Shown here: positions 1-5,943 of the stretch, in pieces
How positions within the stretch are numbered: the stretch's first letter is position 1
How the letters are laid out: every line of letters begins with the position of its first letter
Origin: an uncultured Bacilli bacterium
Lineage (GTDB): Bacteria; Bacillota_I; Bacilli_A; RF39; UBA660
Length of the DNA: 8,000 nucleotides
Assembly (NCBI GenBank): GCA_934101745.1
Contig: CAKOSD010000040.1
Span: 1-8,000 of the forward strand
Reading direction: 5' to 3'
Notes under the pieces: model-generated
Seen by the model: the letters and a program-made list of their open reading frames with translations, nothing else
What the model was told of the DNA's origin: nothing
The model's database searches: none
Position numbers and translations under genes: made by a program

Positions 1-4
1 TATT

Positions 5-1006
5 ATGAGTGATATAAAATTTGGATTAGATAAGAGAGTAGATTTTATTCATGCTATTGTGTGTAGTTATGTAATAAAAAACAATTATAAAAATAAAGAT
101 GAATTTGATTGGGTAGAATTTCCAAATACTAAGTATTTTAACGATGTTGTAAGTAAGATTGATTTTGATAAATTTCCGGAATTAGAAAAGTATATGTTAG
201 ATATAGATGATGAGGCTTATTACAATTATATTGCTTATTTATTTAATGATGATTTTTCTATTAGATATGAAGATATTGTTAAGATTAACAAGCCTTTTAA
301 AAAAGAGGATTTAAGAGAATATTTAGAACTAGTAAAAGAAGTTTATTTATCTTTTGATATGAATAAAATTTTAGAAGATAATAAAGAAGAATTAAAGTTG
401 CAACAAGAGGCTTTTGGTAAATTACCAGTTGGATATAATAAGGCTTATGTTTTAAATTTCTTTGGAAGTAAGGAAGATATTGATTTAAATATTACTGCTT
501 CTATTTTTATGAATGGTGGGTTTTCTTCAACCATCGGTAACTTTCTATATTGTACTAGAGGGATTAAGTATAAAGATAATAAATTCTTTGTAAATAAAAG
601 ATATAATTTTATTTCGATAAATCATGAATTTGCTCATCATTTTGTTAATCCCATTGTGGATAAGTATTATGATGCCGTTTCTAATTATGATTATTTAATC
701 AAGGAAGCACTGACAAATGGTTTACCTAAGACTTATTCAGGAATGACTAAAACACTGTTATATGAGTATTTTGTAAGGGCTGTTTCGGCTTTGATGAGTG
801 AAAAATGGATATCAAGGGAAGAAATGCGACCAGATTTTGAATGGTTTAAGAAAGTTGGCTTTGTTAGAACTGAGGAAATAGCTGATCTTATAAAAGAGAA
901 TATGCCAAATTATAGTTCTTTTGAAGAATTATATAAAAATGTGTTAATACCTTATTTGGAATCTTTTGCTTTAAAAAGCGCTAATAGTTTCAATAATAAA
1001 AAATAA
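5..1006 (+). CDS. Putative zinc metallopeptidase, DUF4932-like
   Basis: Encodes 333 residues with no signal peptide or membrane segment, so the protein is probably cytoplasmic. The key visible motif is HEFAHHF at residues 207-213, a classic HExxH zinc-protease signature (His207, Glu208, His211) followed by VNP. The HEF-H-FVNP context resembles DUF4932 proteins as I remember that family. Glu254, in a helical stretch (LLYEYFVRA) 46 residues after Glu208, is a plausible third zinc ligand of the gluzincin type. The N-terminal 140 residues are acidic, aromatic-rich and mostly helical in character, and I do not recognise them. The substrate is unknown. The reading frame is open to the window edge (the codon before ATG is ATT) and only four bases precede the ATG, so the start and any Shine-Dalgarno cannot be judged. 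The stop is TAA. I see no convincing terminator between it and the next gene. Protease chemistry is inferred from the motif only. Confidence 0.6.
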   Translation: MSDIKFGLDKRVDFIHAIVCSYVIKNNYKNKDEFDWVEFPNTKYFNDVVSKIDFDKFPELEKYMLDIDDEAYYNYIAYLFNDDFSIRYEDIVKINKPFKKEDLREYLELVKEVYLSFDMNKILEDNKEELKLQQEAFGKLPVGYNKAYVLNFFGSKEDIDLNITASIFMNGGFSSTIGNFLYCTRGIKYKDNKFFVNKRYNFISINHEFAHHFVNPIVDKYYDAVSNYDYLIKEALTNGLPKTYSGMTKTLLYEYFVRAVSALMSEKWISREEMRPDFEWFKKVGFVRTEEIADLIKENMPNYSSFEELYKNVLIPYLESFALKSANSFNNKK

Positions 1007-1048
1007 AATTGTTTACCTTAAGAAAAATATGCCGGTTTTAAGTAGATT

Positions 1049-1065
1049 GTGAAGTAATATTTCAC
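1049..1065. repeat. Imperfect inverted repeat upstream of the transporter promoter
   Basis: GTGAA (1049-1053) and TTCAC (1061-1065) form a 5-bp perfect inverted repeat around a 7-base AT-rich centre. A possible additional G-T pair lies inside it. It ends 10 bases before the -35 box of the transporter promoter. No T-run follows, so it is not a good terminator for the gene upstream. It could be an operator half-site pair, or chance in AT-rich DNA. Confidence 0.25.
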
Positions 1066-1075
1066 TTAAAAAGAC

Positions 1076-1103
1076 TTGGCAAGGATTGAATTTGTGCTAT
1101 AAT
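1076..1103 (+). promoter_or_regulatory. Sigma-A-type promoter with extended -10, driving the transporter gene
   Basis: TTGGCA (1076-1081) is the -35 and TATAAT (1098-1103) a perfect -10, separated by 16 bases. TG at 1095-1096 makes an extended -10 (TGnTATAAT). Transcription would begin near 1110, which leaves only a short leader of about 13 bases before the ATG at 1123. The upstream ATG at 1108 would then lie at or before the first transcribed base. Confidence 0.8.
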
Positions 1104-1122
1104 TTAGATGGAGGTAAAGAAA

Positions 1123-2676
1123 ATGGAGAAGAAAAAAGAAAAAAAGAAAAGTTCTACGAAAACTACAAAAGCTACCAAAACTAATCAATCTGTCAAAGAA
1201 GATGTTGTAGTTTCTGTAGAAACAAAAGAAGTTTCAAAACCAGAAGCTGCAAAAAAAGAAACTAAACCTAAAAAAGTTAGTCATTTCTTATTTAAGGCAC
1301 TGGCTATAAGTATTCTTGTTGCAGTTGTTATAAGCTGGATAGTTCCTGCCGGAACATTTAGTAGTTCTAATCTAACTACTACCGAACCAGCAAGAACTGG
1401 TATCAACGAATTATTCTTATCAATGTTTTATGCATCCAATTATTATTTATTACAAGTTGTATTTATTCTTGTACTAGGTTTATTTTATGGTGTTATATCA
1501 AAAACAAATGGTTATAAGAAATTGGTAGAGAATAGTGCTAAATTCTGGAGTAAAACTTCATCTAGAAAAAAAGTATTTCCAATTATAGTAACTTTGTTAA
1601 TTGCTTTGTTTGTTTCGATGGCTACTCAAAGTTTTCCAATCTTATTATTTATACCATTTATAATAAGTGTTGCTAGTCGTTTAGGCTATGGAAAATTAAA
1701 TAGTGTTCTAATGACATTTGGAGCAATGATTATGGGCTTAGTTGGTCAGACAACATCAACTTTAGGATTGGATTACTTAGAAAGTACAATGGGCGTTAAA
1801 ATTACAACTAATCTATTAGTTCGTTATGGAATTTTAATTTTAGCAGTTATTGGCTTAAATGCAATTATATTTTTAATAAAGAAGAAAAATTCTAAAGCCA
1901 ATGAAGAAGAAGCAATTGATTTAGTTCCTTTAACGGGCGATGCAACTAGCGGTAAATCAAAACCATATTTATTTATGTTTATTGTATTACTTGCTTTTTG
2001 TATTTTAGGTTATATGCCTTGGAATAGTGCTTTTGGAATTGGTGTATTTGATACGTTCCATACGTGGTTAACTACTAAAGTTACTATTACAGTTGGTGGT
2101 AATTCTCATGCTATATTTGGTTATATCTTAGGAAAAATTAATGCTTTTGGTTCTTGGGATATTTATACAATTTGTTATATTGCTATGATTATTTTAATTT
2201 TTGTTAAAATATTTAGTAAAATCAAGTTTGATGAGTTATTAGAGGCTGCCGTTGAAGGTATGAAAAAAACATTAAAACCGGCTTTATTTATTGTTCTTGC
2301 TTATTCAATGTTTGTTATTTCATACTGGAGTGGATTTACTAATACAATAGTTGATAAAATAGTTGGTACTAATTTCAATGTATTTAGTGCGACGGTTGCT
2401 AATGCGTTAGCCTCATTCTTCCATGTGGATTTTGGTTATTCAGGATTTACTTTAGGGGCTGTTTATGCGGCTAGATTTGCTGGATATACTGGAACAATGC
2501 TTGTAATCATGACATCTATAAATGGTTTAGTTGCTTTAGTAGCACCAACTAGTGTGCTTTTAGTAACTGGTTTATCAATGTATGATGTTTCTTATAAGAA
2601 ATGGTTAAAAAACATTTGGAAACTTGTCGTTGGACTTTTAGTTATATTATTACTTATATTTGTAATAATGGCTTAG
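1123..2676 (+). CDS. YfcC-like membrane transporter with Lys-rich N-terminal tail
   Basis: Polytopic inner-membrane protein of 517 residues with roughly 10-12 hydrophobic segments, probably a secondary transporter of amino acids, peptides or carboxylates; the substrate cannot be read from sequence. Family clues are the first segment ending in SWIVPAGTF (about residues 71-79), as in YfcC/DcuC-type carriers. A second-half repeat is introduced by FDELLEAAVEGMKKTLKPA. A late APTSVLLVTGLSMY stretch precedes a last hydrophobic helix, as in YfcC homologues. Residues 1 to about 53 are a hydrophilic Lys/Thr/Glu-rich tail starting MEKKKEKKK, presumably disordered and cytoplasmic, which is unusual for such carriers. 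I chose 1123 because GGAGGT (1110-1115) lies 7 bases upstream as a near-ideal Shine-Dalgarno. The in-frame ATG at 1108 would give 522 residues but overlaps that site and the predicted transcription start. The gene appears to be a single-gene unit, with its own promoter upstream and a terminator directly after its TAG stop. AbgT- or DcuC-like assignment is possible. Confidence 0.7.
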   Translation: MEKKKEKKKSSTKTTKATKTNQSVKEDVVVSVETKEVSKPEAAKKETKPKKVSHFLFKALAISILVAVVISWIVPAGTFSSSNLTTTEPARTGINELFLSMFYASNYYLLQVVFILVLGLFYGVISKTNGYKKLVENSAKFWSKTSSRKKVFPIIVTLLIALFVSMATQSFPILLFIPFIISVASRLGYGKLNSVLMTFGAMIMGLVGQTTSTLGLDYLESTMGVKITTNLLVRYGILILAVIGLNAIIFLIKKKNSKANEEEAIDLVPLTGDATSGKSKPYLFMFIVLLAFCILGYMPWNSAFGIGVFDTFHTWLTTKVTITVGGNSHAIFGYILGKINAFGSWDIYTICYIAMIILIFVKIFSKIKFDELLEAAVEGMKKTLKPALFIVLAYSMFVISYWSGFTNTIVDKIVGTNFNVFSATVANALASFFHVDFGYSGFTLGAVYAARFAGYTGTMLVIMTSINGLVALVAPTSVLLVTGLSMYDVSYKKWLKNIWKLVVGLLVILLLIFVIMA

Positions 2677-2701
2677 GACTTCTTTGGAAGTCTTTTTCTT
2701 T
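2677..2701 (+). terminator. Rho-independent terminator of the transporter gene
   Basis: GACTTC (2677-2682), loop TTTG (2683-2686) and GAAGTC (2687-2692) form a perfect 6-bp stem followed by TTTTT, then CTTT. A wobble G-T and an A-T pair can extend the stem into the TAG stop (2674-2676). It separates the transporter from the ribosomal-protein operon. Confidence 0.8.
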
Positions 2702-2768
2702 GGAAAAATTGGTAAATTGTAGTAAATAAAAGTAGTAAAAAATAGCCGTAAAATAGTACAAATAGTTC

Positions 2769-2797
2769 TTGAATTATATATGATGGTTTGTTATAAT
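2769..2797 (+). promoter_or_regulatory. Sigma-A-type promoter of the rpsF-ssb-rpsR operon
   Basis: TTGAAT (2769-2774) is the -35 and TATAAT (2792-2797) a perfect -10, with 17-base spacing. TG at 2789-2790 gives an extended -10. Transcription is expected to begin near 2804, so the whole structured leader at 2817-2859 would be transcribed. Confidence 0.85.
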
Positions 2798-2816
2798 ACA
2801 AAACGAGTAGTGATTG

Positions 2817-2859
2817 CTCCTTGCTTCACATTAAGTGTAAGCCTGAAGACCAAGAGGAG
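2817..2859 (+). promoter_or_regulatory. Structured rpsF leader, probable S6:S18-binding autoregulatory RNA
   Basis: The leader folds into two stacked helices. The outer one pairs CTCCTT (2817-2822) with GAGGAG (2854-2859), which is the rpsF Shine-Dalgarno itself. The inner hairpin pairs GCTTCAC (2823-2829) with GTG-T-AAGC (2835-2842, one bulged T) around loop ATTAA. An 11-base single-stranded bulge (2843-2853, CTGAAGACCAA) lies on the 3' side. Known biology: many bacteria carry an S6:S18-binding leader before rpsF, made of two helices with an asymmetric 3' bulge containing a CCG trinucleotide, mimicking the 16S site. The architecture and location fit. The exact CCG is not evident (I read CCTGAAG), so family membership is inferred. 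Stabilisation by excess S6:S18 would block rpsF translation. Confidence 0.7.
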
Positions 2860-2868
2860 GTGTAAAAA

Positions 2869-3159
2869 ATGAATAAATACGAAATGATGTTCATTGTTAA
2901 AGCAACTATGGAAGAAAGTAATGTTAAGGCCGCAGCAGAAAATGTTAAGAAATTAGCTGAAAGTCTTAAAGTTAAAGTAGAAAGCTTTAAAGAAATGGGT
3001 CAAAAGAAGTTAGCATATCCTATAAAAAAGGAAATTAGTGGTTATTATTATGTAATGACTATGACTGCTAGTAAAGATGCTATCAAAGAAGTTAATCGTA
3101 AAATGTCTATTGATGAAAATATTATTAGACACTTAATTATCAAATTAGATGAGGAGTAA
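2869..3159 (+). CDS. rpsF: 30S ribosomal protein S6
   Basis: Encodes 96 residues, the usual length for bacterial S6, which binds the central domain of 16S rRNA as a heterodimer with S18. The N-terminus MNKYEMMFIVKATM is the first beta strand typical of S6 (YE-xxFIV). MGQKKLAYPIKKEISGYYYVM (about residues 43-63) is the conserved G-x-x-L-AYPI-K--GYY segment. The C-terminus is the IDENIIRHLIIKLDE strand. Translation starts at the ATG 8 bases after AGGAGG (2855-2860), which is sequestered in the leader helix. It is the first gene of the S6-SSB-S18 operon. Its stop (TAA) lies 3 bases before the ssb ATG, and the last codons of rpsF supply the ssb Shine-Dalgarno. Confidence 0.97.
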   Translation: MNKYEMMFIVKATMEESNVKAAAENVKKLAESLKVKVESFKEMGQKKLAYPIKKEISGYYYVMTMTASKDAIKEVNRKMSIDENIIRHLIIKLDEE

Positions 3160-3162
3160 GAA

Positions 3163-3657
3163 ATGAATAAAGTAATTTTAATTGGAAGATTGACTAGAGA
3201 CCCTGAATTGCGTACAATTTCAACTGGTAATGCAACAACTTCATTTACGATTGCGGTTAATAGAAATTTTACTAATCAAAATGGTGAAAGAGAAGCGGAT
3301 TTTATAAATTGTGTTGCTTGGAGAAAGCAAGCCGAAAATATTGCTAAGTATTGTACTAAAGGTTCGCAAGTTGCTGTTGAAGGGCGTATTCAAACTAGAA
3401 ATTATGATGCTCAAGATGGTACTAAAAGATATGTTACTGAAGTAATTGCTGATAATGTAACATTCTTAGGATCAAGAGCGGGTGGTAGTCCAATTCCAGA
3501 AAGTAGTTCTAATACTTCATCTTATGCCGTAAATAATGCGGTACCAAATAATAACGGTATGGTCAATAATGATATTGTTACTTCAGATTTAGACATGGAT
3601 CCTTATGCAGCCATGGGTAACGAAGTTTCACTAAGTGATGATGACCTACCTTTCTAA
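3163..3657 (+). CDS. ssb: Single-stranded DNA-binding protein
   Basis: Encodes 164 residues. Residues 1 to about 105 form the OB fold, starting MNKVILIGRLTRDPELR, with the conserved FTIAVNR, FINCVAWRKQAENIAKY, VAVEGRIQTRNY and VTEVIADNVTFL blocks. A Ser/Asn-rich linker with no fixed structure follows (about 106-154). The protein ends in the acidic tip DDDLPF, which in this family recruits replication and repair partners such as PriA, RecO and RecG. It is expected to act as a tetramer coating single-stranded DNA at forks. The Shine-Dalgarno GAGGAG (3152-3157) lies in the end of rpsF. Placement between rpsF and rpsR is the standard arrangement in low-GC Gram-positives and couples SSB supply to ribosomal-protein expression. 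Confidence 0.97.
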   Translation: MNKVILIGRLTRDPELRTISTGNATTSFTIAVNRNFTNQNGEREADFINCVAWRKQAENIAKYCTKGSQVAVEGRIQTRNYDAQDGTKRYVTEVIADNVTFLGSRAGGSPIPESSSNTSSYAVNNAVPNNNGMVNNDIVTSDLDMDPYAAMGNEVSLSDDDLPF

Positions 3658-3673
3658 GAAGGGAGAATGTAAA

Positions 3674-3892
3674 ATGGCAGAATTTTATCGTAAGAAAAAG
3701 AAAATTTGTCAAATGTGTGCTGGAAAATCTATCGATTATAAAGATGTACCTATAATTTTAAAGTACGTTACTGAAAAAGGTAAGATTGTTAACAGAAGAC
3801 AAAGTGGCGCTTGTGCTAAACATCAAAGACATATTGCACAACAAATTAAATATGCTAGATTTATGGCATTAATTCCATATGTTAAAGACTAA
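3674..3892 (+). CDS. rpsR: 30S ribosomal protein S18, zinc-ribbon type
   Basis: Encodes 72 residues starting MAEFYRKKKK, the normal size for S18, the partner of S6 in the 30S platform. IDYKDVPIILKYVTEKGKIVNRRQSG (residues 20-45) and the C-terminal IKYARFMALIPYV are family hallmarks. Cys12 and Cys15 (CQMC), Cys47 and His50 (CAKH) form a CxxC...CxxH set, suggesting a zinc-binding form, unlike S18 proteins that have lost the cysteines. I chose ATG 3674 because AGAAGGGAG (3657-3665) precedes it at good spacing. An in-frame ATG at 3635 would add 13 residues overlapping the SSB tail and would not resemble S18. It is the last gene of the operon. Its stop codon lies within the terminator stem. Confidence 0.96.
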   Translation: MAEFYRKKKKICQMCAGKSIDYKDVPIILKYVTEKGKIVNRRQSGACAKHQRHIAQQIKYARFMALIPYVKD

Positions 3893-3907
3893 TTTTAGTC
3901 TTTTTTT
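3884..3907 (+). terminator. Rho-independent terminator of the rpsF-ssb-rpsR operon
   Basis: AAAGACTA (3884-3891) and TAGTCTTT (3896-3903) form an 8-bp stem with an ATTT loop. The T-tract runs from 3901 to 3907. The 5' arm includes the last sense codons and most of the stop codon of rpsR. This ends the operon and separates it from rplI-dnaB. Confidence 0.85.
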
Positions 3908-4054
3908 AAATTATAATTAAATTTTAAAAGTTATAATTTGCTACTATATAATATAAAATGGTATTTTAAAACCAATGAAATGTATATAAAATAACATAAA
4001 GTAAACGATAGTTTTTGGATAGTAAATTTGTAAAAAATAATGGCGAAAAAGTAT

Positions 4055-4086
4055 AATTTATCCACAAGAAAAGGATAAATTTTTTT
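4055..4086 (+). terminator. Terminator-like hairpin before the rplI promoter
   Basis: AATTTATCC (4055-4063) and GGATAAATT (4073-4081) form a perfect 9-bp inverted repeat with a 9-base loop. A T-run reaching 4086 follows. Only two G-C pairs support the stem, so it would be a weak terminator. It could stop read-through from upstream or attenuate a transcript started in the AT-rich 3908-4054 interval, where I see a TATAAT-like element (3947-3952) but no good -35. Its T-run merges into the -35 box of the rplI promoter. Confidence 0.5.
4058..4066 (+). promoter_or_regulatory. Perfect DnaA-box 9-mer
   Basis: TTATCCACA matches the DnaA-box consensus TTATnCACA exactly. It lies 18 bases upstream of the -35 of the rplI-dnaB promoter and in the 5' arm of the hairpin at 4055-4081. 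No cluster of further boxes is seen. There is one single-mismatch reverse site at 3981-3989, so this is not an origin by itself. A regulatory role is inference. In AT-rich DNA this 9-mer also occurs by chance: a second perfect copy lies inside a gene at 655-663 on the minus strand. Confidence 0.4.
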
Positions 4087-4113
4087 GACGGATAAGTATA
4101 TATTTGATACAAT
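4085..4113 (+). promoter_or_regulatory. Sigma-A-type promoter of the rplI-dnaB-M23-walJ cluster
   Basis: TTGACG (4085-4090) is the -35 and TACAAT (4108-4113) the -10, with 17-base spacing. TG at 4105-4106 adds an extended -10. Transcription is expected near 4120, about 20 bases before the rplI ATG. No other strong promoter is visible before walJ, so this probably serves the whole cluster. Confidence 0.85.
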
Positions 4114-4140
4114 AGGTAGGAATTAAAAAGGAGAAAAATC

Positions 4141-4581
4141 ATGAAAGTTATATTACTAAAAGATGTTAAAAAACAAGGAAAAAAAGATGATATTATTGAA
4201 GTTAGTGACGGTTATGCCATGAATTATTTGATAAAAAATGGTTTAGCAGTGGCAGCGACTAAAACAAGTACCAAAATATTATCAAATGAACTTGATAAAC
4301 GTAAACAAGAAGAAGAAGAACTTGTTAAAAAAATGCAGGCAATGCGAGATAAAATCGTTAGAGAAAATATTACATTTAAAGTAAAGACTGGGGCAATGGA
4401 TAAAGTTTTTGGCAATATTTCTTCTAAACAAATTGCTGAGTGCTTAAACAAAATGGGGTATAAAGTAGATAAAAAACAAATTCAAATTGATGCACCATTA
4501 GATACATTAGGAGTTCATAATGTAACGGTGGAATTACATAAAAAGGTGCGTTTCAATATCAGGGTAAATTTAGTGAAGTAG
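4141..4581 (+). CDS. rplI: 50S ribosomal protein L9
   Basis: Encodes 146 residues, close to the usual 147-150 for L9, which binds 23S rRNA at the base of the L1 stalk and reaches out from the ribosome on a long helix. The N-terminal domain starts MKVILLKDVKKQGKKDDIIEV, followed by DGYAMNYLIKNGLA (23-36). Most homologues have Arg in GYARN, whereas this one has Met27. A charged connecting helix (about 45-78) leads to the C-terminal domain with VFGNISSKQIAE and a terminal VELHKKVRFNIRVNLV strand. The Shine-Dalgarno AAGGAG (4128-4133) is well spaced. It is the first gene of the cluster, with dnaB starting 9 bases after its TAG, the classical rplI-dnaB pairing of Firmicutes. Confidence 0.96.
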   Translation: MKVILLKDVKKQGKKDDIIEVSDGYAMNYLIKNGLAVAATKTSTKILSNELDKRKQEEEELVKKMQAMRDKIVRENITFKVKTGAMDKVFGNISSKQIAECLNKMGYKVDKKQIQIDAPLDTLGVHNVTVELHKKVRFNIRVNLVK

Positions 4582-4590
4582 GGTGATATT

Positions 4591-5943
4591 ATGGCAAGAA
4601 AAATGCCACAAAATTTAGATGCTGAGATGTCAGTTTTGGGCGTTTGTTTTCTTGATGATAGGGTTGTTAGTAAGGTCTTAGAAGAAGTTACTGAGGATAT
4701 GTTCTATAGTGATGCTAACAAAAAAATTTTTCTTGCTATAAAAAATTTACATGATGCGGGAGTACCTATTGATCAAACAACTGTGGCTGATGAATTGGAT
4801 AAGACCAAAAGCTTAGGAGCGATTGGTGGACCATCATATTTGGCTGATGTTATAACTTCTGTTGTAAGTGCGGCTAATTTAGATTATTATATTAACATTA
4901 TCAAAGAAAAAATGATTGTCCGTAATCTTATAACCACGGCAACCGATATTGTTACTGATGCTTATAACGATTCTGATGATGTAACAGGTTTACTTGATAC
5001 AGCAGAAAAAAATATCTTAGACGTTATCAGGTCTCGCCAGACTACTGAATTCGCTCCTATTAATGAAGTATTGGCAAGAGCCCAAGAGCAATTAGAGTAC
5101 TTATCGCAAAATCATAGTGTTATTTCAGGATTAGAAACAGGATTTTATGATTTAGATAAGGCGACTAGTGGTTTACATGAAGGTGAAATGATAGTAATTG
5201 CGGCTCGTCCCGGTATGGGAAAAACGGCTTTTGCTTTAAATATTGCCACCCATGCGGCACAAAGTACAAAAAAGGCTATCGCGGTATTCAACTTAGAAAT
5301 GTCTGCTGAACAATTAGTTAATCGTATGATTAGTGCCCTAGGGGGCATTGAAGGCAAGAAATTAACCAATGGTCAGTTAGGTCAAAATGATTGGAAAAAA
5401 TATAATGAAGCGGTTAGTCAACTTGCTGATACTAATATTTATATTGAAGATAACTCTGGTATTACAGTAAATGATATTCGGGCTAAATGTCGTCGCCTTG
5501 CAACCAAAAAGGAAGGTCTTGGTTTAATAATCATCGATTATTTGCAGTTGCTTACTATGGGCGGAAGAAGACCGGAATCTAGACAGCAAGAAGTTTCTGA
5601 TATTTCAAGAGCAATAAAAACTATGGCCATGGAACTAAAAGTGCCAGTAATTGCTTTAGCCCAGCTTTCACGTAATGCTGAAAAAAGAGAAAATAATGAA
5701 CCAATGCTTGCCGATTTAAGAGAATCTGGTTCAATCGAACAGGATGCTGATATAGTTATGTTTATAAATCGCAAAGATTATTATAAGGCTAAAACTGAAC
5801 TTGGCAAGTCAGAAAATGTTGAAACTGATATTATAATTGCAAAACACAGAAAAGGTGGCACAGGAAAATTTACAGTCTTATTTGAACCGACAATGATGAA
5901 TTTCAAAAACTATATGGTTTTGGAAAAAGAAGGAGAATATTAA
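4591..5943 (+). CDS. dnaB: Replicative DNA helicase DnaB (DnaC in Bacillus naming)
   Basis: Encodes 450 residues, full length for the ring-shaped hexameric helicase that unwinds DNA at the fork. The N-terminal primase-interacting domain (about 1-105) starts with the typical PQNLDAEMSVLG. A linker helix leads to the RecA-like ATPase domain (about 180-447). Walker A is ARPGMGKT at 205-212 (Lys211, Thr212). FNLEMS follows, and Walker B is LIIIDYLQLL at 312-321 (Asp316). The LAQLSRNAEKR and DLRESGSIEQDADIVMFINR blocks carry the sensor and arginine-finger region. No intein or frameshift is present. The ribosome site is only moderate (AGGGTGAT overlapping the rplI stop), so translation may partly depend on rplI. 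Its TAA stop overlaps the next ATG (TAATG). A helicase loader is not encoded nearby. Confidence 0.97.
   Translation: MARKMPQNLDAEMSVLGVCFLDDRVVSKVLEEVTEDMFYSDANKKIFLAIKNLHDAGVPIDQTTVADELDKTKSLGAIGGPSYLADVITSVVSAANLDYYINIIKEKMIVRNLITTATDIVTDAYNDSDDVTGLLDTAEKNILDVIRSRQTTEFAPINEVLARAQEQLEYLSQNHSVISGLETGFYDLDKATSGLHEGEMIVIAARPGMGKTAFALNIATHAAQSTKKAIAVFNLEMSAEQLVNRMISALGGIEGKKLTNGQLGQNDWKKYNEAVSQLADTNIYIEDNSGITVNDIRAKCRRLATKKEGLGLIIIDYLQLLTMGGRRPESRQQEVSDISRAIKTMAMELKVPVIALAQLSRNAEKRENNEPMLADLRESGSIEQDADIVMFINRKDYYKAKTELGKSENVETDIIIAKHRKGGTGKFTVLFEPTMMNFKNYMVLEKEGEY

Noticed and set aside
655..663. Second perfect DnaA-box 9-mer (minus strand)
   Set aside because: It lies within coding sequence of the metallopeptidase where the codons explain it, with no neighbouring boxes. 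It is used here only as a caution about chance matches.
1108..1122. Five-residue N-terminal extension of the transporter (MEVKK) from the ATG at 1108
   Set aside because: The ATG overlaps the Shine-Dalgarno used by the ATG at 1123 and lies at or before the predicted transcription start.
3635..3673. Thirteen-residue extension of S18 from the ATG at 3635
   Set aside because: It overlaps the end of ssb in another frame and does not look like S18. A good Shine-Dalgarno and the family-typical start are at 3674.
3959..3974. Imperfect palindrome TGGT...ACCA
   Set aside because: Only four clean base pairs followed by a mismatch, in AT-rich DNA with no promoter it could control.
3908..4054. Possible replication origin or extra promoter in the AT-rich intergenic stretch
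   Set aside because: There is only one perfect DnaA box in the intergenic region and no box cluster. The TATAAT-like element at 3947-3952 lacks a -35, and AT-richness alone is expected here.
4224..5774. Three minus-strand open frames of 74-78 codons (4224-4451, 5145-5369, 5538-5774)
   Set aside because: They lie wholly inside rplI and dnaB on the opposite strand. Their translations look like antisense of conserved domains, and I noted no promoter or ribosome site for them.
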